Position numbers and translations under genes: made by a program
NCBI GenBank assembly: GCA_904063045.1
Contig: CAJFCJ010000043.1
Coordinates: forward strand, 1-59,362
Direction: 5' to 3'
DNA from: Dimorphilus gyrociliatus
Lineage: Eukaryota; Annelida; Polychaeta; Dinophilidae
Length of the DNA stretch: 59,362 bases
Shown here: positions 52,920-59,362 of the stretch, in pieces
Layout of the letters: each line of letters begins with the position of its first letter
Numbering within the stretch: the stretch's first letter is position 1
Notes under the pieces: generated by a model
What the model was told of the DNA's origin: nothing
Database searches by the model: none
What the model saw: the letters and a program-made list of their open reading frames with translations, nothing else

Positions 52920-55420
52920 ATCATTAGGTAAAGTTTCCTTCATAGTGTCATATATAATTTTCCAAACTTCAATTCCATTTTCCATTATAATTTCCTTTGG
53001 CCATTGTTCTATTGGTTCAAATAGTGGTAGATTTAAATCAGTAAGATAAATGTCAAATATCTGCTCTAGGCTGCAAAAAGGAGAAAGAGAAATTTAGTAA
53101 TGTTATAATCAAAAATCACAAACACTTACGGATATTTCATATTATCTGGATCATCACTATATTCATAAATAATCAGTGAATGAGGATTTCATTAGCTACT
53201 TTTGCCTTTTGTTCAACACTTTTCTTAATTGCTTCTTTACACTTTTGACACAGTTGAGCATCATCAGGAACTATAAATAGTTGATGATCAATTAATAATT
53301 TATTGTGTTCTCTATCCAAAATACTCCAAAGATCTTCAACATGCTCAACATTACAACATTCTTTTACAGCTTTTGGGAAGCAGTCAGTTTTCAGGCTCAA
53401 TTCTTTAAGAAATTTATTTAACTTTTTGTTTGAGGAAACATCTGACAAAGTTGATAAATAGTCAATAGCAGTATTTAGAGTTGACCAACTATTATAAACT
53501 TCATCTATAAGCAGACATTCTTGAGATAATTGATCTGCAATATCTTTATCCAATGTAACTTGCTTAATGTTCAATTTTTTCAATTTAGTTTTCATTAAAA
53601 CATCATTGTTGCAAACAATGTATGGAATATTGTTAAATCTTAGTTCAGGATGATTATTCAACCATAAATAAGATAGTTGATGTCTTAAAAACTTAAAATT
53701 ATAAGTTATAGTCTCTTTTTTTGATCTTAATTCTATTTCATGTGAACTTGCTGAGAGAACTAAAATTTCAACATCCCTTTCAGCGTCAATATTAACAACT
53801 CTTTACATTAGAATCTTGAAATGGAAAAAAAAGAAGAAATCATTTTTTTAAATTTTAAAAACTTGAATTTTTGACACTGTGTCAAATAACTTTTTAAGCC
53901 TAAGGTATTATTGACAATGCTTACCTTTAATTTTCTTTAGACTGTTCCTGCAGCTCTTCCATGCCTTTTCAAATGACTTAAACAATTCTATATACTCTTC
54001 ATAAACTCTTTTATCATCTTGTTTGTAAGAATGTAGGGTTTTTTCTTTGAGTTGTTTTCTGGAGATTTTCCCCCATAAACTCTTAGTAACATTATAAATT
54101 AATTTCATAATGTTTGGAAGGTGTTTTATCAATTCAATCTGTTTTGCTTCTGTTAGAGCCAATAATATCAGCTTTTTATCAGCAGTTTCTTCACCATCTT
54201 TTTTCAATATACTGATAGCCTTATCAACAGTGATAATTTCTATATTTTTCCACATTTTTCTATTTCTTTGAAAAAGTTCATTATTGTCATTCTGTTGTTC
54301 ATCTCTCTGAATAATAGAAAGTCCTAAAGGATTTTATGTGGCACCACTATCTTCTTGTATTATCTGCTGAGTATGTTCTAAATTTTTAAGAGCATTTTCT
54401 ATCAATCTACTAGCAAAGATCTTTTCCCATTTTTCTCTGGATTTTTATTCATAGCAACTAGCATGATTATATAAAAAATTGCTCTTAAAATTGCTATATT
54501 TAATTCAGATAGACGATGGTATTTGACATTTTCATTCCATGCTGCTTCCCCAATAATATGACCACTTTGACTTTTAAAGTCATCTTCAGTCAATCTCGGA
54601 TTTCCTTTAGAATGATTATTCCAAGCACCACCAATCTCAACATTGCCTGCCCATTTTCCCAAGGCCTTCCACAGTCTCCAATTAAATACAAATGACCATT
54701 TGGACAAAAGTTTGCAGTAGTATTCTCAAACTTAAAGAGATTAAAGAGTAGATTAAAGCAACTTCTGCATGAAAAATCAGGTTGGAAAGAGGATTGCCAA
54801 AAATTTCATTATCTTTCTTTTCATTTAGAAATCTAGGAAATTCTCTATTAACTAAACTATTCCATAGTTTTTGATTGCAGAAGATCATCTTAGATCTCAA
54901 TTCATTCTCCTAAATACTAGAAAAGGATGGGGGGATAAAAGTATGGAGACAAAATAAAATTAATAACAATAACATGAAATCTTACCTGATCCAAAAATAT
55001 TTTTGATGTACTAGCAGATATTGCTGTATGGAGAGCAAGGATAGATAAATGTGGTTTTTCTAGTGATATTGTATCTAAGAGTTCATGGTTATTTGAGTTT
55101 TTAGAATAAAACAAACTGCGAATATTTTTATAGTCATTGTTGTTGTTATACAATAAGAATATATCTGAATTTGTTAAATCTGGAAATTTCTGTGAATCAA
55201 TCAGCCATTGAAAGTTTTGACATTTAAGTAAAAAAGATATTCCAGTCATTGGATACTTTTCAAAAATATATGTTAACAAGAAAATTCTTGGATTAGGATT
55301 TGGTCCTTGACACAAAGATTCAGCTGCTTGATTAATTTCTTTATCAACATTATCCAAATTCTCAATAGATATTGAAGCAATTTTCTTAAGACAACATCTT
55401 AAAACATCAATCCTTAAAAG
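52920..55420 (-). pseudogene. RNF213-like C-terminal region with RZ zinc finger, decayed
   Basis: Minus-strand exons. 54986-55420 has NPNPRIFLLTYIFEKY and LSILALHTAISAS. 54402-54910 has the RZ-type finger FCPNGHLYLIGDCGRPWENG, then in another frame VEIGGAWNNHSKGN, followed by SGHIIGEAAW and LNIAILRAIFYIIML. 53908-54255 and 53173-53810 carry helical regions (SYLWLNNHPELRFNNIPYIV). The last exon ends LFEPIEQWPKEI and TLPNDD-TGA near 52916. This order is that of the RNF213 (mysterin) C-terminus downstream of its RING. Damage: a frameshift inside the finger with loss of its last two Cys, a frameshift near 54415, TAA at 54334-54336 and a one-base loss near 53180. The AAA and RING parts are absent. 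RNF213 is a giant ubiquitin ligase of lipid and antimicrobial pathways. Confidence 0.65.
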
Positions 55421-56379
55421 AGTTTAAAAATCTTAAAAGGTCTACAGTTGTTAGTTCAGTTTTCAAACAGTACAGCTTGTTTTTATTAAACTTGCTGTTT
55501 TGGAAGTAGATGCTCCATTTTTTATCCACTACATCTGATTAATTAATTTCTTGTTTAATTACATGTTTTTGAGACTATTTGTAAAAGAATTTCTATTTGT
55601 GTGAGTATGGATTATGGAATGAACTTCCCATAGAATGAACGTCCCATTTTCAAAAGAATACACCTACTTGAAAGAAAAATTTAATATTTAAAAAATGAAT
55701 TATATATTTTAAAAGATATTTATACTTTTCAATGATGTAATGAGTAATCATTGTATCCACCCAAGAAAACTGATCTGATATTGGCAGTCAGATTGAAAGA
55801 TTGTGATAGAATGCTGGAACCACAGAAAATTAATCAGGGGAAAACTGCTCTACTAATGCACTTCTTCAAAAGAGAGCATGTGCCCTCAATGTTTATTTCA
55901 GATATTTTAGGCTGTGCATTTCAAGAATTTGAGAAAAAATGTTCAGGGTTAGATTTCCCAGTAGTTATCTCATAAAATCGCTTGAAATGTTCAATGAAAT
56001 AGCACCCAACATTGTAATACAGTTTATTTTCTTTTTAAGGCATATTGAATTAAGGAAAAAATGATCCAAACCAGAGTCACGGCATGAATCCACTAAAATT
56101 GATAATCCAAGTAGCATTGCCAATCATCTAGCTCATACAACATGTAGAATCTAGTAACTCATTTACATTACCACTGTATAAAACATCCATCGCAGGACAT
56201 CACGGGGTTCCTCCAGAATAAATTAAGTAGATGATGTTTCTATTTTCCAAAGCCATTATTTACATCAATGGAAGATTCTTGGGAAAGCCTGTTAATACTA
56301 TAATATAGGTATCCTATTCTCCATTACTAGTTAATTTGATTTTTCACAAATACCTGATTTATTAATGCATATAAAATAG
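55421..56379. other. Intergenic
   Basis: A 74-codon frame at 55751-55975 (KTDLILAVRLKDCDRMLEP) has no recognised family. Nothing else is supported. Confidence 0.3.
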
Positions 56380-56500
56380 AATTGATCCATTATGGAAGAC
56401 TCTCTTCCTTCTTCAATCACAATTGTCTGTCTCATTGATAGACCAAACACAGAGCAATTTTCAGGTTTCCACATACAATGAAGGACAGTGGCACATGTTT
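56380..56500 (-). pseudogene. MULE transposase remnant
   Basis: The minus strand reads MWKPENCSVFGLSMRQT, matching the WTPESWSVFGMSIRTNN segment of the MULE at about 0.8 kb. Only this short piece survives. Confidence 0.5.
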
Positions 56501-56504
56501 CAAA

Positions 56505-56665
56505 CAAAAGTTCAATGACAGAATAGCTGGTTTGTAATAGCAGGTTGCCAAATCACCAAACTAATGTCCAATGTTGAAGGAGTAGAAGGATTGAAGCTGT
56601 GTCTGTAATATCCAATCATCACTTTACAATTGCAGAACTGTCTAGTTAATATTTATGTTTATATC
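56505..56665 (+). repeat. Copy of the left half of the LTR-like repeat
   Basis: TAATAGCAGGTTGCCAAAT and ATATCCAATCATCACTTTACA match 10650-10850 in the same orientation. It follows the MULE remnant directly. Confidence 0.65.
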
Positions 56666-57654
56666 CTCGGCTACTTCTAAAAAGTTGTTCTTTTGTACAA
56701 TTACCAGATTCCATATTCTCATCTCTCATTATTAGAATTTGAAATAGACTATTACATATAATTGATATGCTTAGCTTTAAGATCTGCTTCCCTTTTCAAT
56801 TAAATCTGATAATCCCTTAATTCTACATCTCTCTTCTAAGTGGCTTACTCCTAATTCGGCTCTATTTGGATCAGTACTACTTACCTATGACCTCAGCAGG
56901 AAAGTACACCAACAAAACGTGATAACTCGTCATGACTGGTATATAGAAGATTTTTGGGAACAGACAACAAATATATACTGGCAACACTGAAAAATTTAAA
57001 ATTAAAGTTGTATGAAAAGGCCACACCAGAAGAGTTCAAAATGAAATACAGTGAAAACAGTTTCAAACCATTACTAAAATTAAAACAAAGAACATGGAAA
57101 AGATGAATATCAAAGTTGTTTTATCTTATTCAATAGCAGACTTGTGTGAGTACTTTGGTAAGTTGATAAATGATTGGACAGGATGAATACTGTTCTCAAG
57201 AAGTAGAAATTACTACAATACCAATACAACAAACTACAATAGTTTAATGACTTTAAATCAGCTTAAGTTCTAAATTTAGCATAATCCAAATGACAAGTCC
57301 TAGTGCATTAAGGCGATTGCCAGTCCTTACAGGTTGTGCTAATCCCAAATACTTAAGACATAATTCATAATTTTATAAACTTTTTTTTCAATATGAACAA
57401 AATCTTTATAAAGTTTTAGAAAATCTACAAAGGCACTAGGATTTGTATAAAATATAAAATCTTTCTGCATAGTTAGAAGAATATCCATCTTGGACCAGCC
57501 AACAACACTAGAAATGTCCACAATCTCACTGTAAACTTTAGCCTACAGACTCGTTTTGTCCTAACCCTATTAATAAAAGTATATAATATAAATATAGTTA
57601 TTGCAATTATCACAAACATTAAAGTTTATTAATTTTAGATACTGAAAATACATT
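56666..57654. other. Intergenic with one short dispersed repeat
   Basis: 57125-57185 is an inverted copy of the block at 32.2 and 41.2 kb (TACTTTGGTAAGTTGATAAA, TGATTGGAC). A 60-codon minus frame at 57339-57521 is unassigned. Confidence 0.35.
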
Positions 57655-57812
57655 TTGGATTGAAAAATGGTTGTAAGGAGTAAAGAAGCTTTTGATTTGT
57701 AGTTAGGGTGGTTCCATCTAAAGGTTATGGGTCATCAAAAAGATGAAAGGGAGATAAGGGCTAGGTAGGGTTAGGGTTAAACTATGCAAATAGGGACATT
57801 TTCTGTCTTTTC
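57655..57812 (+). repeat. Short TTAGGG-containing element, copy 4
   Basis: GGATTGAAAAATGGTTGTAA, GGTTCCATCTAAAGGTTATG, TAGGGTTAGGGTTAAAC and the right terminal motif GGGACATTTTCTGTC are present. The left terminal motif is missing. Same orientation as copy 3. Confidence 0.75.
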
Positions 57813-58086
57813 CTGGTGTTCACATTCAAAAGTAAAAAAAATACGCACATTAAAGCCCCTGTTCCAATTATTATCATCAAACATGATGTGATGTTGCGTC
57901 AAGTTGAGCAATCCAGAGTTGACCAAACAACCAAACAATAAGGCCCCAGTTAAGGGACACTAAAAAAAAGAATAGTATAAAAGAAGTAAATGTGGCTGAA
58001 AATGTTTTGTGAGAGAAACAATGGCGGTAACAAAATAGAATTGAAACAAGATTTGCAGTAATTCCCGATACAAGTCAAATAAAATC

Positions 58087-58255
58087 GGATACGACAGAAA
58101 ATTTCCCCAAATGCATGGTTTAACCCTAACCCTAACCTAGCCCTTGTCTCTCCTTAACCTTTTTGATTGCTCCTAACCCTTAGATGGAACCCACCCTCCT
58201 AACTATAAATCTAAAGCTACTTGACTCCTTCTAACCATTTTTCAATCTGAAATGT
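58087..58255 (-). repeat. Short TTAGGG-containing element, copy 5
   Basis: The plus strand begins GGATACGACAGAAAATTTCC, almost the outer end of the MULE in the GBP gene (GGATAAGACAG). It then has TTTAACCCTAACCCTAACC, CTCCTAACCCTTAGATGG and AACCATTTTTCAATCTGAAA. It is inverted relative to copy 4, with the two terminal motifs facing each other 275 bp apart. Confidence 0.75.
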
Positions 58256-58585
58256 TGTTAAAATCATATATTGTTAAGCTTTGGTCATTTAACATAGATA
58301 ATTTAAATGGACTACTTATAAAAATTCTAGTATCAACAAATATACAATCATAAAAGAAATTTATTTTCATTACTTTATTGGAAGTCATCAATTAATCATT
58401 GGTTCATTCAAAAAAAAAAAACATTAAACATTTTCAATATAGTCATATATTGTATTAGAATAAGAACCATACTAAAAAAAAATCAATTTCAGGCTGGGAG
58501 CCAATTACTTCAAAAAAAACTTTAACAATAGTTTACATTGGAAGATCATAATAATTGTTGCTTTAAACATAATTATTAGAAATGA
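58256..58585. other. Intergenic, 3' flank of the LRR gene
   Basis: AT-rich; nothing recognised. Confidence 0.3.
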
Positions 58586-59362
58586 CTATGACATGCAGAA
58601 CTTACTGTTTGTGTGTAACTGATGTTTAATATTGACATCATTTATTAAATTTTCATTGCCTTTAAGCTTAACAGATTGAAGGTATGGACATTCAATCAAA
58701 AGATTGTTAAAGATATCACAAGCATTCCTCGTTATTTTACAATATTCTAAATTTATCTCTTCCAAATAGCAAGATGACTTTTGAAGTTGTCTAAAAATAT
58801 GTATAATTCCATTTCGCATTTTTACATTTAAACTTAGATCAATTGTTTTAATATTTTCACAGTTTCTTAAAAGATCTGCAAGATGTAAACATGAGCTGTT
58901 TCTTAAATTACAATTTGAAAATATAATTTTATTTAGAATGAAATTTGAGCTTTTAAGTCCATCACAAAGATATACCAAACCATTTTTTATATTAGGATTA
59001 TTAGTAAAATAGGCAGATTCAATAGAACAAGAGCAATTTAAAAGTTCTCCGATACGTTGACACAATCTGTTATTAAGATTACAGGAACTAAAATTAACAC
59101 TGACTAACAAAGATTTCATTTTTCCCAAATGTGAAAGAATATTTGAAAATTCTGAAAAACTTTGAAATGTTTCACCAAGATGTTCTGTACAAATTTTATA
59201 TGACTTTACAATAATATTTCCAATAAATTCTGCCGAATCACAATTTATACAGATTTTACAACTAAATAAAATTTCTTTATCATTGATTTTTCCTTTGAAA
59301 ACAAAAGGTTTGATATTATAATTTGAATTTCCATATAAATGAATAGTTGGAATATTATTGAA
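58586..59362 (-). CDS. LRR protein of the NLR-type family, partial at window edge
   Basis: The minus-strand frame is open from the right edge to a TGA-ended frame at 58586, 258 residues so far, so the start lies outside the window. The first 85 residues (ILFSCKICINCDSAEFIGNI and on) and the following blocks show the same two-LRR pattern as 3994-5340 (VNFSSCNLNNRLCQRIGELL, NIKNGLVYLCDGLKSSNF, IKTIDLSLNVKMRNGI). A strong donor GTAAGTT at 58599-58605 suggests that the real exon ends at 58606 and the last few codons are intronic. It is probably the C-terminal part of an NLR. No disruption is seen. Confidence 0.7.
   Translation of the reverse strand, partial: FNNIPTIHLYGNSNYNIKPFVFKGKINDKEILFSCKICINCDSAEFIGNIIVKSYKICTEHLGETFQSFSEFSNILSHLGKMKSLLVSVNFSSCNLNNRLCQRIGELLNCSCSIESAYFTNNPNIKNGLVYLCDGLKSSNFILNKIIFSNCNLRNSSCLHLADLLRNCENIKTIDLSLNVKMRNGIIHIFRQLQKSSCYLEEINLEYCKITRNACDIFNNLLIECPYLQSVKLKGNENLINDVNIKHQLHTNSKFCMS

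Overview
The window reads as AT-rich nuclear DNA from an animal. Genes are split by GT-AG introns of roughly 50-70 bp: 57 bp in the serine protease, 70 bp in a CD225-type gene, about 52 bp in a transposase. The domain repertoire is metazoan: NACHT-LRR, MAM, PAN/apple, trefoil, F-type lectin, LDLa-LRR, VWD, Ly6/uPAR, guanylate-binding protein, RNF213-type RZ finger, CD225 and class A GPCR. Short TTAGGG tracts occur inside a dispersed repeat. The species cannot be fixed from this sequence, and nothing looks bacterial or viral.

Layout, left to right. 1-3.6 kb: a Mutator-like (MULE) transposase gene split by a second complete MULE with a perfect 9-bp target duplication. 4-7 kb: LRR genes and a decayed CD225 gene. 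7.5-9.1 kb: a secreted PAN/trefoil gene with one internal stop. 9.7-14.5 kb: a serine protease with good promoter and poly(A) signals, set among retroelement debris. 15.4-18.1 kb: a multi-MAM gene. 18-26 kb: remnants of LDLa-LRR, EGF-VWD and MULE genes, plus an F-type lectin cut short by a reverse-transcriptase fragment. 26.6-31.6 kb: two head-to-head guanylate-binding-protein (GBP) pseudogenes, one split by a 1.55-kb MULE with its own 9-bp target duplication. 33.1-40.5 kb: an intronless 2435-codon NACHT-LRR gene. 42.9-44.8 kb: a divergent pair of Ly6-like surface proteins. 45.9-46.8 kb: a GPCR. 47.8-50.5 kb: a second MAM gene. 52.1-52.8 kb: a GPCR lacking TM6-7. 52.9-55.4 kb: an RNF213-like pseudogene. 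56-59 kb: MULE and repeat debris, then an LRR gene running off the right edge.

Two themes tie the window together. One is a set of homologues of cell-autonomous and surface immunity families (NLR, GBP, RNF213, CD225, Ly6, F-type lectin, PAN/trefoil). Many are broken by stops or frameshifts; the large NLR, one LRR gene, the Ly6 pair, one GPCR and the protease are open. The other is repeated MULE activity. These MULEs end in tandem arrays of about 20-bp units, and the same terminal motif bounds a short TTAGGG-containing repeat found in at least five places. Some single-base disruptions in homopolymers could be assembly errors rather than true decay.
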